Origin: Diaphorobacter ruginosibacter
GTDB lineage: Bacteria > Pseudomonadota > Gammaproteobacteria > Burkholderiales > Burkholderiaceae_C
NCBI RefSeq assembly: GCF_014395975.1
Contig: NZ_CP060714.1
Span: 1,054,001-1,118,000, forward strand
Reading direction: 5' to 3'
DNA: 64,000 nt
Position numbers and translations under genes: made by a program. Under the pieces are notes generated by a model. That model ran no database searches. It had not been told where the DNA came from and saw only the letters and a list, made by a program, of their open reading frames with translations. Of the stretch, positions 52,215-60,493 are shown in pieces; positions within the stretch are counted from its first letter, which is position 1, and every line of letters begins with the position of its first letter.

Positions 52215-53086
52215 TGCCCGCGCAGCCGCAACTCGTGGGCTGCGACTTCTCAAGCAGTCCTTCGCGCCGCAAGCCCATCATGCTGGCGCGTGGGGAGTGG
52301 GATGCGCAGAACCCGCAGAGCCGGGCGATACGGCTGCTGGCGCTGGAAAGCTTCGAGACCCTGCCAGCCTTCGCGGCCTGGCTCACGCAGGCAGGCGCGT
52401 GGGTCGGAGGTTTCGATCTGCCTTTCGGCCTGCCCCGCGAACTGGTGGTCGCGCAGGGGTGGCCGATGCAGTGGCAGCCGTGCATGCGCCACTATGCATC
52501 GCTCAGCCGTGCGGAGATTCGAGACCGCTTTGCCGATTTCTGCGCGCACAGGCCCGCGGGCGGCAAGTTCGCGCATCGCGTAACCGATGGGCCCGCAGGC
52601 TCCAGCCCCTCGATGAAATGGGTGAATCCTCCGGTCGCTTTCATGATGCATGCGGGCGTGCCCCTGCTGCTCGATGCCGGCGTCCATCTGCCGGGTCTGC
52701 ATGCGGGGGACTCCGGCCGCGTTGCCCTCGAGGCCTATCCCGGCTGGATTGCGCGGCAACTGGTCGGGCGCAGCAGCTACAAGAGCGATGACCGATCGCG
52801 GCAGACCCCCGAGCGCAGTGCGGCGCGGCAGCATCTGGTCGAGGCCATCGAGCGTCCGCTGGCGATGCTGGGCGGCCTGCGCGTGCGCCTCACGCAGCCG
52901 CAGCGCGCGCAACTGGTGGAGGATGCACGTGGCGACAGCGTCGATGCGGTGCTGTGCATGCTGGCCGCTGGATGGGCGCATGGGCGCTATCTTGCCGGGG
53001 ATGCGCTCTACGGCCTGCCGCCCGGAATGGATCCGCTCGAAGGCTGGATCGCGGGCGTTCAGCCCGCCTGCAGTGATACGGTTTGA
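52214..53086 (+). CDS. DUF429 family protein
   Basis: 290-residue predicted nuclease-like (RNase H-like fold) protein. It has VGCDFSSSPSRRKPIMLARG with the first Asp, GGFDLPFGLPREL with a second Asp, AYPGW, and DSVDAVLCMLAAGWAHG with late Asp residues. DUF429 members have no established function. The ATG overlaps the EamA stop. Its last 28 bases overlap the end of the convergent kinase-like gene. Confidence 0.82.
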   Translation: MPAQPQLVGCDFSSSPSRRKPIMLARGEWDAQNPQSRAIRLLALESFETLPAFAAWLTQAGAWVGGFDLPFGLPRELVVAQGWPMQWQPCMRHYASLSRAEIRDRFADFCAHRPAGGKFAHRVTDGPAGSSPSMKWVNPPVAFMMHAGVPLLLDAGVHLPGLHAGDSGRVALEAYPGWIARQLVGRSSYKSDDRSRQTPERSAARQHLVEAIERPLAMLGGLRVRLTQPQRAQLVEDARGDSVDAVLCMLAAGWAHGRYLAGDALYGLPPGMDPLEGWIAGVQPACSDTV

Positions 53087-53754
53087 TCCGCGCTGAATTC
53101 GATCCGGCCGTGCAACGACTCTGCCAGGCATTGAAGCGCGAAGCGATCGATGGGGGGTGTCTGCAGGGTGCTGGAGATTGCACGCGCAGGTTCCGTAGAA
53201 GCCGCAGCGAGGCCTTCGCTGGTATCTCCGGTATCGCCGGATACCTGGAGCCGTGCGCCTTTCACGGTGAGCATCAGGCGCCGGGGCGTGTGTCCCGAGC
53301 CTTCGGCAAGGTGGTAGATGCAGGCGAGCAGCATGTACATCAGCGGCTGTGGCCTGACTGGCTCGTCAGACCATGCCGCATGCTCGTCGGGCAGCTCCGC
53401 GGGCTCGATGTTGCGCAGCGCGAGAAAGGGGCGGGCAAGCTCCCACACCTCGGAGACCAGCGCGCGCAGGCTCAGCATTTCATCGGCAGGCTTGTCCCAA
53501 TGACGAAGCCTGCGAAGGCTCTGGCTCAAGTCCGTGATGCCGCTTTCGAGCGACTCCACGCGCTGCGACATGGCATCGCAATCCACCATGGGATCGGTCG
53601 TGAGCTCCAGCTTGCGTTTGACGACGGCCAGCCCCATGCGCAGCACGGACACCGATCCCGCCAGTTCGTGCCGCAGTGCGGGCATGGTGCGCGAGAGCAC
53701 GGCATGCTGGACGCCGGCGGCAATCCATGCGGAGGGGGTGGCTGATTCGGTCAT
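53059..53754 (-). CDS. Histidine-kinase-like phosphotransfer protein with degenerate ATPase region
   Basis: 231 residues with no membrane span. Residues 20-50 (LSRTMPALRHELAGSVSVLRMGLAVVKRKL) look like the H-box helix of a HisKA dimerisation domain with His29. A second helix follows (MSQRVESLESGITDLSQSLRRLRHW). The rest (RALVSEVWELARPFLALRN; LMYMLLACIYHLAEGSG; FALQCLAESLHGRIEFSADQTVSLQ) matches the layout of a HATPase domain, but the N-box Asn and the Gly-rich boxes are lost. This is the architecture of phosphotransferases such as ChpT. The start MTESATPSAW is preferred to an upstream ATG that adds 22 residues. Tandem operator-like repeats precede it. Confidence 0.55.
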   Translation of the reverse strand: MTESATPSAWIAAGVQHAVLSRTMPALRHELAGSVSVLRMGLAVVKRKLELTTDPMVDCDAMSQRVESLESGITDLSQSLRRLRHWDKPADEMLSLRALVSEVWELARPFLALRNIEPAELPDEHAAWSDEPVRPQPLMYMLLACIYHLAEGSGHTPRRLMLTVKGARLQVSGDTGDTSEGLAAASTEPARAISSTLQTPPIDRFALQCLAESLHGRIEFSADQTVSLQAG

Positions 53755-53804
53755 TGTCGTCGTTGGAAATGCGGCGTTGCTGCATGCAACCCCTGTGCGT
53801 AGGC

Positions 53805-53868
53805 ATTCTGAGGGATGCATGCGCTGTGCGGCAATAGTTGTCCGACAAGGCCCGGGATTGTCCTACAA
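53805..53868 (-). promoter_or_regulatory. Tandem TTGTnGGACAA sites and promoter of the kinase-like gene
   Basis: Minus strand: TTGTAGGACAA (53868-53858), nine bases, TTGTCGGACAA (53848-53838), ten of eleven bases identical, centres 20 bp apart. Both are near-palindromic (TTGT...ACAA). Three bases further begins TTGCCG (53834-53829), an 18-bp spacer, and CAGAAT (53810-53805), a fair sigma-70 promoter. The site layout suits an activator dimer pair just upstream of -35. Confidence 0.5.
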
Positions 53869-53905
53869 GCCGACGGTGAACCGTGCGGGACGGGGAGGCC
53901 GCGTC

Positions 53906-54880
53906 TCAATCGGCCTTGATGTTTTCCTTGCGGATCACGTCGCCGAAATACTGCGCATCGCCCTGAACGCGCTTCATGAAGGTCTGCGGATCCTCGAAAT
54001 CGGCGTACATCGAGGCCGCCTGCAGCGGTCCCTTCACCGCCTCCGAGGTCATGACCTTCCGGGCCTCCTGCGCCATGCGCGCGACGATGTCGTCGGGAAC
54101 GTCCTTGGGTGCGAAGAGGCCGAACCAGCTTGAAGCATTGGTGTTGAAGCCCTGTTCCCGGAGCGTGGGCAGATCGGGCAGCAGCGGGTTGCGAATCGGG
54201 CTGACCGTTGCCAGTCCCTTGAGCTGGCCCGACTTCACATAGGGAGCGGGAACCGGGTCGTACATCACGTCGATGCGCCCGCCCAGCATGTCGTTGACCG
54301 CTTCCACGGCGCCCTTGTAGGGCACGTGCACCACGTCGACACCCGTCTGCTTGTGCAGCAGCACGCCCGTGAGGTGCACGACGGAGCCGACGCCGTTCGA
54401 GCCGAACGTGAACTTGCCTGGATTCGCCTTGGCAGCGGCGACGAATTCGCCGTAGTTGCTGAAAGGGGCATCCTTGCGCGCGGACACCAGCCCGTAGGAC
54501 GAGCTGAGCTTGGCGATCGGGATGAAGCTCTCGCTGGTGTAGCGCAGCTTCTTGAGCCAGGGGGCGATCGTCACCGTGGCCATCGGGGCGACGAGGAAGG
54601 TGTAGCCATCCGGCGGTGCCAGTGCGACATACTCCGTGCCCAGCGTGGCGCCCGCGCCGGGTTTGTTCTCCACGATGATGGACTGGCCCAGCCCCTGCGC
54701 GATCCCTTGTGCCACGATGCGGGTGATGATGTCCGACGACCCGCCCGGAGGGTAGGGCGTGATGAAGCGGATCGGCTTGTCGGGCCAGTGCTTCGCTCCC
54801 TGCGCGAATGCAGCGCGGGAGATGTTCAGAACGAAAAGGGCTGCCGGCAACAGCAGGACATGGCGGCGCTGCAGACTCAT
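53906..54880 (-). CDS. Bug-family (TctC) extracytoplasmic solute-binding protein
   Basis: 324-residue periplasmic binding protein of the tripartite tricarboxylate/Bug family. It has a Sec signal (MSLQRRHVLLLPAALFVLNISRAAFA), mature start KHWPDKPIRFITPYPPGGSSDIITRI, and ENKPGAGATLGTEYVALAPPDGYTF. HLTGVLLHKQTGVDVVHVPYKGAVEAVNDMLGGRIDVMYD is the typical central segment. No tctA/tctB genes are adjacent; such orphan Bug proteins are very numerous in Burkholderiales. Last gene of the minus-strand run with a crotonase and an acyl-CoA synthetase, so it may bind the organic acid they process. Confidence 0.93.
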   Translation of the reverse strand: MSLQRRHVLLLPAALFVLNISRAAFAQGAKHWPDKPIRFITPYPPGGSSDIITRIVAQGIAQGLGQSIIVENKPGAGATLGTEYVALAPPDGYTFLVAPMATVTIAPWLKKLRYTSESFIPIAKLSSSYGLVSARKDAPFSNYGEFVAAAKANPGKFTFGSNGVGSVVHLTGVLLHKQTGVDVVHVPYKGAVEAVNDMLGGRIDVMYDPVPAPYVKSGQLKGLATVSPIRNPLLPDLPTLREQGFNTNASSWFGLFAPKDVPDDIVARMAQEARKVMTSEAVKGPLQAASMYADFEDPQTFMKRVQGDAQYFGDVIRKENIKAD

Positions 54881-54934
54881 GGGAGGCTCCTTATCGCGTG
54901 GTCAGGCTGGAAGGCCAGGGGCGGCGGTTTCCGG

Positions 54935-55675
54935 TCACCGTCCCTTGAACCGGGGCGCGCGCTTTTCCTTGAACGAGGACACGCCTTCCTGGATGTCCTC
55001 GCTGTTGGCGATCGCGTCGAGCATGCGGCGCTGCGGGTAGTAAAGCTCGGTGGACGACTTGGGCATCGTGCTGCGCGAGATGGATTTCATCGCCTGCACC
55101 ACCAGCGGCGCATTGCGCGCGATCCGGCCCGCCAGCTCCATTGCGGCAGCCTTGGCCTGGCCCTTGGGCACCACGCGGTTGACGAGCCCGATTTCGTAGG
55201 CACGCTGCGCGGTCATCGGATCGCCGGTCAGCAGCCACTCGAGCCCGGCCTTGTACTGCATGCGCGGCGCAAAGCCCGCCATCACGCCGGCGAAGGCCCC
55301 GATCTTGGCCTCGGGGTAGATGAACTGCGCCTGCTCTTCGGCGATCGCCAGATCGGCCAGCATGACGATGGTCGAGCCGGCGCCGACGGCGAACCCGTTC
55401 ACCGCACAGATGATGGGCTTGTCGGTCGGCACCGAGAGATTGGGCATGGAGTACCAGATGTCGCGCGGCATGTCCTTGAGGTCGGCGCCGGCGGTGAATG
55501 CCGCGTCACCCGTCGCGGCCAATACCGCCACGCGTGCATCGTCGTCTTCGGCAAAGCGGCGCCAGGCCTCGTGCAGGCCCTGGACTACGTCGTTGTTGAT
55601 GGCATTGCGCGCCTCGGGACGGTTGATGGTGATGAGCGCAATGCCGTCATTGGTTTCATAGAGGATGGCGGACAT
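54935..55675 (-). CDS. Enoyl-CoA hydratase/isomerase family (crotonase) enzyme
   Basis: 246-residue crotonase-fold enzyme: INRPEARNAINNDVVQGLHEAW, AFTAGADLKDM (first oxyanion-hole segment), CAVNGFAVGAGSTIVMLADLAIA (second), PEAKIGAFAGVMAGFAPRMQ. The usual catalytic Glu pair is not clearly conserved in the second segment, so hydratase activity is not certain. The ATG at 55673-55675 follows AGGAG at 13 bases; the 19-residue longer frame is discarded. Between the acyl-CoA synthetase and the Bug gene on one strand. Confidence 0.9.
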   Translation of the reverse strand: MSAILYETNDGIALITINRPEARNAINNDVVQGLHEAWRRFAEDDDARVAVLAATGDAAFTAGADLKDMPRDIWYSMPNLSVPTDKPIICAVNGFAVGAGSTIVMLADLAIAEEQAQFIYPEAKIGAFAGVMAGFAPRMQYKAGLEWLLTGDPMTAQRAYEIGLVNRVVPKGQAKAAAMELAGRIARNAPLVVQAMKSISRSTMPKSSTELYYPQRRMLDAIANSEDIQEGVSSFKEKRAPRFKGR

Positions 55676-55728
55676 GGTGGATGGGTCTCCTGTGATGGTC
55701 GTGAAAATCTGTCGATGCGCCGGTCGGA

Positions 55729-57837
55729 TCAACTCAGAACGGCGCGCGCGTCGGCTGCGGCCACGCGGCCGCCTGCAATGAACAGCGGGTTGATGTCGAG
55801 TTCCTGCACGCGGCCGTCCAGGCCGAGCGCGAGCTCGCCCAGCCGGACAATCACGTCGGCGATCACGTCCAGGTCGGCTGGTGCGCGGCCCCGGTAGCCC
55901 GTGAGCAGCGGCAGGCTGCGCAGCCGTCGCAGCATGGCGAGCGCGGCCGCATGAGAGATCGGGGCGGGCGCGAGTTGCACGTCCTTCATCAGCTCGACCA
56001 GCACGCCGCCGGCGCCCACCATGACGAGCGGACCGAAATCGGGGTCACGCTGGATGCCGAGGATCAGCTCGGTATCGGCACGCCACATTTCGGTGACCAG
56101 GTAACCGTCGAGCACCGCTTCCGCATGGGCGGCCGTGATGGCATGTGCAATCTTCGTGCAGGCCTCGCGCACGGCCTGTTCGCCCTGCACTCCAAGCACC
56201 ACGCCGCCCACGTCGCTCTTGTGGACGATCTGGGGACTGACGGCCTTGATGACGACAGCGCCGCCGATCTCGCCCGCAGCACGCACGGCCTCGTCGGCGC
56301 TGCGGGCGAAGCGCCAGTGGGTGGTGGGAATGCCCGCGGCCTCGAGCAGCCGGCGCGCATCGGGTTCGGTGAGAAAGCCCGGGGGCAGGCCCGTCGGCGC
56401 ATCGATCCGGTGCGCCGCAGCGGATGCGGGTTCCGGCGGCAGGCGGCCGCACAGCGCGGACACGACACGGACCGCGTCATGCGTGCTGTCGAGATAGCCA
56501 TGTCCTGCATCCCGCAGCTTCTGGCGCGCGAGGTCGCCGAAATTGCCCGCGCCCTGTACGAACAGCAGGGGCTTGCCGCTGCGCTCGCCCACTGAGATGG
56601 CCGCCTGTACAACGCGCTCCTGTTGCGGCTGCGTGGTGAGCAGCAGAATTCCCGCATCGACGTGGTCGTCGGCCATCGCGCGATCGAGTGCCAGGCCCAC
56701 CGAGCCACCATCGACCTGCGGGTCGGGTGCGGCCTGGTGGTTGAGCATGCCGAAGTCGAAAGGCAGCTGGCGATGGGTCTCGGGCAGAACCTCGCGCAGG
56801 CGCTCCTGCGTCGCGGGCGCAATCTGCGCAAGGCGCAGTCCAGCGGTGGTGTCCACCTCGTCGGTGAGCAGGGCGCCACCGCCTCCCGAGCCGGAAAAAA
56901 CCGCCACGCGTCCCGTGGGAGCCGCGCGCTTGCCGCGCTGCAGCAGCTGCGCTCCGTGCAGCAGATCGTAGACGTTGTCGAACAGGTAGACGCCCCAGCG
57001 CCTGCACGTTGCCTCGAATGCGGACCAGGCGCCCGCCAGGCTTGCGGTGTGCGATGCGGCGGCCTTGGCACCGGCTTCGCTGCGGCCGGACTTGGCGATG
57101 CATACCGGTTTGCCGGCCTCCGCCGCCCTTGCGAGCAGGGCGGTGAAGCGCGGTGCATTCTTCACGCCTTCCATGTACAGGCAGACGACATCGGTGAACG
57201 GGTCGTCGATCAGGTATTCGAAGAAGTCGTTGAGGTCGAGATCGGCCTGGTTGCCCACCGAAATGGTGGACGAGAAGCCCGCACCGATATCGACGCCGCG
57301 CGAGATCATCGCACCCATCATTGCACCGCTCTGGCTGGCAAGGCCGATGCCGCCCCTGGGCAGTGATTCGATCGATCCCATCACCACGCCGGTGGTGGCG
57401 CAGAGGCTGTGCTGCGTGTTCATCAGGCCCATGCAGTTCGGGCCGATCAGGCGCATGCCGCCCGCGCGTGCGATGGCGACCAGCGCTTCCTCCTGCGCAC
57501 GGCCTGCGGGGCCCGCTTCGGCAAAGCCCGCAGTGATGCACAGCGCGCATTTCACGCCCTTGGCGACGCATTCCTCCACCGTCTTCTTCACATGCGCATG
57601 GGGCACCAGCAGGATCGCCAGGTCGACGTCCCCGGGACATTCGAGTACGGACGCATAGGAGGGAACGCCCATCAGTTCCCTCGCCTGGGCGTTCACCGGA
57701 TACAGCCGGCCATCGAGCCGGTGGCGCAGCATGTAGCTGAGCAGGCGGCCGCCCCATTTGTCGAGGCTCTCGGAGGCACCCACGATGGCGACGCTTTTCG
57801 GGTGCAATATTTCCCTGACGGTGGCTGCAGATTTCAT
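55729..57837 (-). CDS. ADP-forming acyl-CoA (acetyl-CoA-type) synthetase, fused subunits
   Basis: 702 residues. A CoA-binding domain (about 5-100, VREILHPKSVAIVGASESLDKWGG) is followed by two succinyl-CoA-ligase-like domains with GPNCMGLMN and the phospho-His candidate in SHTASLAGAWSAFE. A C-terminal ATP-grasp domain (about 475-700) contains TEPDARRLLEAAGIPT, VVIKAVSPQIVHKSDVGGVVLGV and MVGAGGVLVELMKDV. This is the alpha-beta fused NDP-forming acyl-CoA synthetase layout. It activates an unknown organic acid, or its acyltransferase activity may act on CoA thioesters. The start MKSAATVREIL is preferred to 13 extra residues. Confidence 0.92.
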   Translation of the reverse strand: MKSAATVREILHPKSVAIVGASESLDKWGGRLLSYMLRHRLDGRLYPVNAQARELMGVPSYASVLECPGDVDLAILLVPHAHVKKTVEECVAKGVKCALCITAGFAEAGPAGRAQEEALVAIARAGGMRLIGPNCMGLMNTQHSLCATTGVVMGSIESLPRGGIGLASQSGAMMGAMISRGVDIGAGFSSTISVGNQADLDLNDFFEYLIDDPFTDVVCLYMEGVKNAPRFTALLARAAEAGKPVCIAKSGRSEAGAKAAASHTASLAGAWSAFEATCRRWGVYLFDNVYDLLHGAQLLQRGKRAAPTGRVAVFSGSGGGGALLTDEVDTTAGLRLAQIAPATQERLREVLPETHRQLPFDFGMLNHQAAPDPQVDGGSVGLALDRAMADDHVDAGILLLTTQPQQERVVQAAISVGERSGKPLLFVQGAGNFGDLARQKLRDAGHGYLDSTHDAVRVVSALCGRLPPEPASAAAHRIDAPTGLPPGFLTEPDARRLLEAAGIPTTHWRFARSADEAVRAAGEIGGAVVIKAVSPQIVHKSDVGGVVLGVQGEQAVREACTKIAHAITAAHAEAVLDGYLVTEMWRADTELILGIQRDPDFGPLVMVGAGGVLVELMKDVQLAPAPISHAAALAMLRRLRSLPLLTGYRGRAPADLDVIADVIVRLGELALGLDGRVQELDINPLFIAGGRVAAADARAVLS

Positions 57838-57942
57838 GGCGTTCCCAAAAGACTGGCAAGAGGAGACAACGGACAAGAAGCAAGAAAAGAAGCGCGACCG
57901 CCGTTTCGTCGGAGCGATGCGATGCGACGCGGCGGGGCGACC

Positions 57943-58917
57943 TCAGTTTTCCTTGATGCCCATGGCGGGCAGCAGCTCTGCGTAGAGCCGGCGGTCGGCA
58001 TCGATGTTCTGGACGAATTCCTGCGGCGCCTGCCATGCGGCCGTGGAGTTGGCGCGCGCCAGGGCGTCCTGCACGTCGCGCTGCTCCAGCACTTTCTGCA
58101 GCGATTGCGCGAGCCGGTCCATGATGGGCCGGGGCGTGCCCTTGGGCGCGAGCAGTCCCCAGCCGGCACCCTTGGTCGACTTGATGCGAAAGCCTGCCTC
58201 CAGCACGGTAGGTACGTCGGGCAGCTCCACATGGCGGCGCTTGTAGAACACTGCAAGGGGCTGGACCTTGTCCGCCTTCACCATGGGCGTGACCGCTCCG
58301 TCGATGATGAAGTCGATCTCGCCCGCGAGCAGTCCATTGACCGCGGCCGCCGAGCCGCGATAGGGCACATGCTGCACCTGGATGCTCGTATCGCGCGCCA
58401 GCGTCATGCCATAGAGGTGTCCCTGCGAGGCTTCGCCCGCGGAACCGAACGAGAGCGGGTTGGACTGCTGGCGCGCATGGTCGACGAACTGCTGTAACGT
58501 CGTCACGGGCAGTGTCTTGCGCGCGGCCATCACCGCGATGTAGTCGGCGATGCCGCCGGCCGATTCGAAGCTCTGCAGGCTGTAGCTGAGCTTGCGCAGA
58601 TTGGGCAGCACCGTGAAGCTGGAGGCGGCGGCGAGCAGGAGCGTGTTGCCATCGGGTGCCGCGCCCGCCACATGCTCCGTTCCGATCTGCGTGGTGGCGC
58701 CGGGCCGGTTGTCCACGAAGATGTTGGCGTGCAGGTCCTTGCTCAGGCGGTCGGCGATGAGCCGCCCGAGGATGTCGGACGAGCCGCCCGGGGGGAACGG
58801 CACGACCAGCCGTATCGGCGACGCCGGCCAGGGGGACTCGGCACGCGTGGCGAAGGGAGCAAGTATCAGTGCTGGCGCCGCAAGTGCCAGCAACCTCGAA
58901 CGCTGTGGCTGCTTCAC
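57943..58917 (-). CDS. Second Bug-family (TctC) solute-binding protein
   Basis: 324 residues: signal MKQPQRSRLLALAAPALILAPFATRA, then PWPASPIRLVVPFPPGGSSDILGRLIADRL, DNRPGATTQIGTEHVAGAAPDGNTLL and IQVQHVPYRGSAAAVNGLLAGEIDFIID. Same length as the Bug protein at 53906 but clearly diverged, so not a recent duplication. First gene of the run Bug, acyl-CoA synthetase, crotonase, Bug. A TTCCAA-TAT-TTGGAA palindrome lies 72 bases upstream. Confidence 0.93.
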   Translation of the reverse strand: MKQPQRSRLLALAAPALILAPFATRAESPWPASPIRLVVPFPPGGSSDILGRLIADRLSKDLHANIFVDNRPGATTQIGTEHVAGAAPDGNTLLLAAASSFTVLPNLRKLSYSLQSFESAGGIADYIAVMAARKTLPVTTLQQFVDHARQQSNPLSFGSAGEASQGHLYGMTLARDTSIQVQHVPYRGSAAAVNGLLAGEIDFIIDGAVTPMVKADKVQPLAVFYKRRHVELPDVPTVLEAGFRIKSTKGAGWGLLAPKGTPRPIMDRLAQSLQKVLEQRDVQDALARANSTAAWQAPQEFVQNIDADRRLYAELLPAMGIKEN

Positions 58918-58988
58918 GTTGTCTCCGTTTCCTTTTTGCTCAGGAATGGAGACATCGTAGAACCAAAAGGTCTATTTCGTAAACCAGT

Positions 58989-59003
58989 GTTCCAATATTT
59001 GGA
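58989..59003. promoter_or_regulatory. TTCCAA-TAT-TTGGAA palindrome upstream of the Bug operon
   Basis: Perfect six-base arms around TAT in an AT-rich 120-base upstream region. Size and symmetry suit an IclR- or GntR-type operator; its minus-strand arm TTGGAA could also serve as a -35. No regulator gene is adjacent. Confidence 0.45.
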
Positions 59004-59080
59004 AATATTCTTATCTGAATTCCATTTCAGGCAGGGGCTTCCCTGAAGCCGTCACGGAGTGCGGAGAACCTCGGCGCACC

Positions 59081-59683
59081 TCAGCGAATCAGGGCCTGAT
59101 AGGCCGCACGCGTTTCCGGCGAGACCGACTGCACCAGTTGATCGTGCGGGGTCTTGTTGCGCGCCAGCATGCGCGCCGACGCCACCGACCTGGATTTGCA
59201 ATACCAATGGCAGGTGTGCTGCATCAGCAGGATTTCGGCGGTCATCATGAAGGCCCTGTCGCGAGGCGTGCGGCCCGCCTCGTTGCGCACCACGCGCTCG
59301 AACCCCTGCGCATGGATCTGCAGCGCCTTGCGCATGTCGAAGGTGCTGGCGGGCACGATCTGCGTGGCAAAGGGCAGGCTCACCGGCCATTTGCTGACGC
59401 GCGCCATGGGCTCGCTCACCTTCTGGAACGAGGTGGCAAAGCGCCCGAACTGGCCGACGAGCGACTGCTCGCTGTCGCCGAGCAGCGCGAGCACCTGCAG
59501 CCTGCGCTCGTCCTCCTTCTCGCCCATGGCGCGCAGGTAGCCCTGCGTGAGCGACTCGATGTGCTTTTCGATCTGGAAAGGCTGCAGATGCTCGGCGAGC
59601 ACCGCGATGCGCTGGCGCTGCTGCTTGGCGTTGACGAAATAGGAGGCCGTTGCTGCGAGCAGCACCAGAAGAATCGGATCCAT
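59081..59683 (-). CDS. Membrane-anchored protein of unknown function
   Basis: 200 residues. An N-terminal hydrophobic anchor (MDPILLVLLAATASYFVNA) is followed by a soluble helical body: ERRLQVLALLGDSEQSLVGQFGRFATSFQKVSEPMARVSKW, then RDRAFMMTAEILLMQHTCHWYCKSRSVASARMLAR. The last part is rich in His, Cys and Trp (HTCHWYCK). No family recognised. The start MDPILLVLL is chosen because an upstream 200-residue open frame overlaps the divergent LysE gene. Single gene between the Bug operon and lysE. Confidence 0.65.
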   Translation of the reverse strand: MDPILLVLLAATASYFVNAKQQRQRIAVLAEHLQPFQIEKHIESLTQGYLRAMGEKEDERRLQVLALLGDSEQSLVGQFGRFATSFQKVSEPMARVSKWPVSLPFATQIVPASTFDMRKALQIHAQGFERVVRNEAGRTPRDRAFMMTAEILLMQHTCHWYCKSRSVASARMLARNKTPHDQLVQSVSPETRAAYQALIR

Positions 59684-59821
59684 GGATATGCGTTCGGGTG
59701 AAGTGTTTGCCCGCCGCGGAAACCAAAGCGGGGGCAGGACCTCTATTGTGCGACGGCTTCTCCCGCCGCTGCGGGCGCTTCGGTGCAGAATGCAAGGGTC
59801 ATTCGCCCGCGTCCGCACATC

Positions 59822-60475
59822 ATGCCCACTCTCCAGACACTGCTCACCTTCTTTGGCGTCGCCGTCCTTCTCGGCCTGAGCCCGGGGCCGGACAATCTCT
59901 TCGTGCTGCTGCAGTCGGCGCAGCGCGGCTGGCGCATGGGCATTGCGGTGGTGGTGGGGCTGTGCATCGGCATCATCGGCCACACGACGGCCGTTGCCCT
60001 GGGGCTGGCCGCCGTCTTTGCCGCATCCGAGATCGCGTTCGACGTGCTCAAGTGGTGCGGCGCGGCATATCTGATCTACCTGGCATGGGGTGCATGGCGC
60101 GCACCGGTCGGTGTGAAGCATGAGGAAGCGGTGGGTTCGCCTTCGTCCGAGCCCCGCGCCTCGGCATCCGATGTCATGCGCATGGTGCTGCGCGGCGTGG
60201 TGATGAACCTCACCAACCCCAAGGTGCTGATCTTCTTCCTGGCCTTCCTGCCTCAGTTCGCCAATCCCTCCCTGGGGCCGGTGGCGCCGCAAATCTTCGT
60301 GTTCGGCGCGGTGTTCATCGTGGCGACGTTCCTGGTGTTCGGCTCGATCGCGATCTTCTCCGGCGTGTTCGGCAACCTGCTGCTGCGCTCCGCCAGGGGG
60401 CAGAGGTGGCTCAACAGGATCACCGCCATCGTGTTCGTGGGACTGGCGGTGAAGCTGGCGACCTCGCAGCGCTGA
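59822..60475 (+). CDS. LysE/RhtB-family amino-acid exporter
   Basis: 217-residue inner-membrane exporter with about six spans. The N-terminal signature is FFGVAVLLGLSPGPDNLFVLLQSAQRGWRMGIAVVVGLCIG. WCGAAYLIYLAWGAWRA and GVVMNLTNPKVLIFFLAFLPQF are the other family hallmarks. Substrate (threonine, homoserine or other) unknown. ATG 59822 gives the normal N terminus; a GTG 13 codons earlier is also in frame. Divergent from the unknown anchored protein and convergent with the amidase. Confidence 0.93.
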   Translation: MPTLQTLLTFFGVAVLLGLSPGPDNLFVLLQSAQRGWRMGIAVVVGLCIGIIGHTTAVALGLAAVFAASEIAFDVLKWCGAAYLIYLAWGAWRAPVGVKHEEAVGSPSSEPRASASDVMRMVLRGVVMNLTNPKVLIFFLAFLPQFANPSLGPVAPQIFVFGAVFIVATFLVFGSIAIFSGVFGNLLLRSARGQRWLNRITAIVFVGLAVKLATSQR

Positions 60476-60493
60476 GCTGAGATTCCGGAGCTC

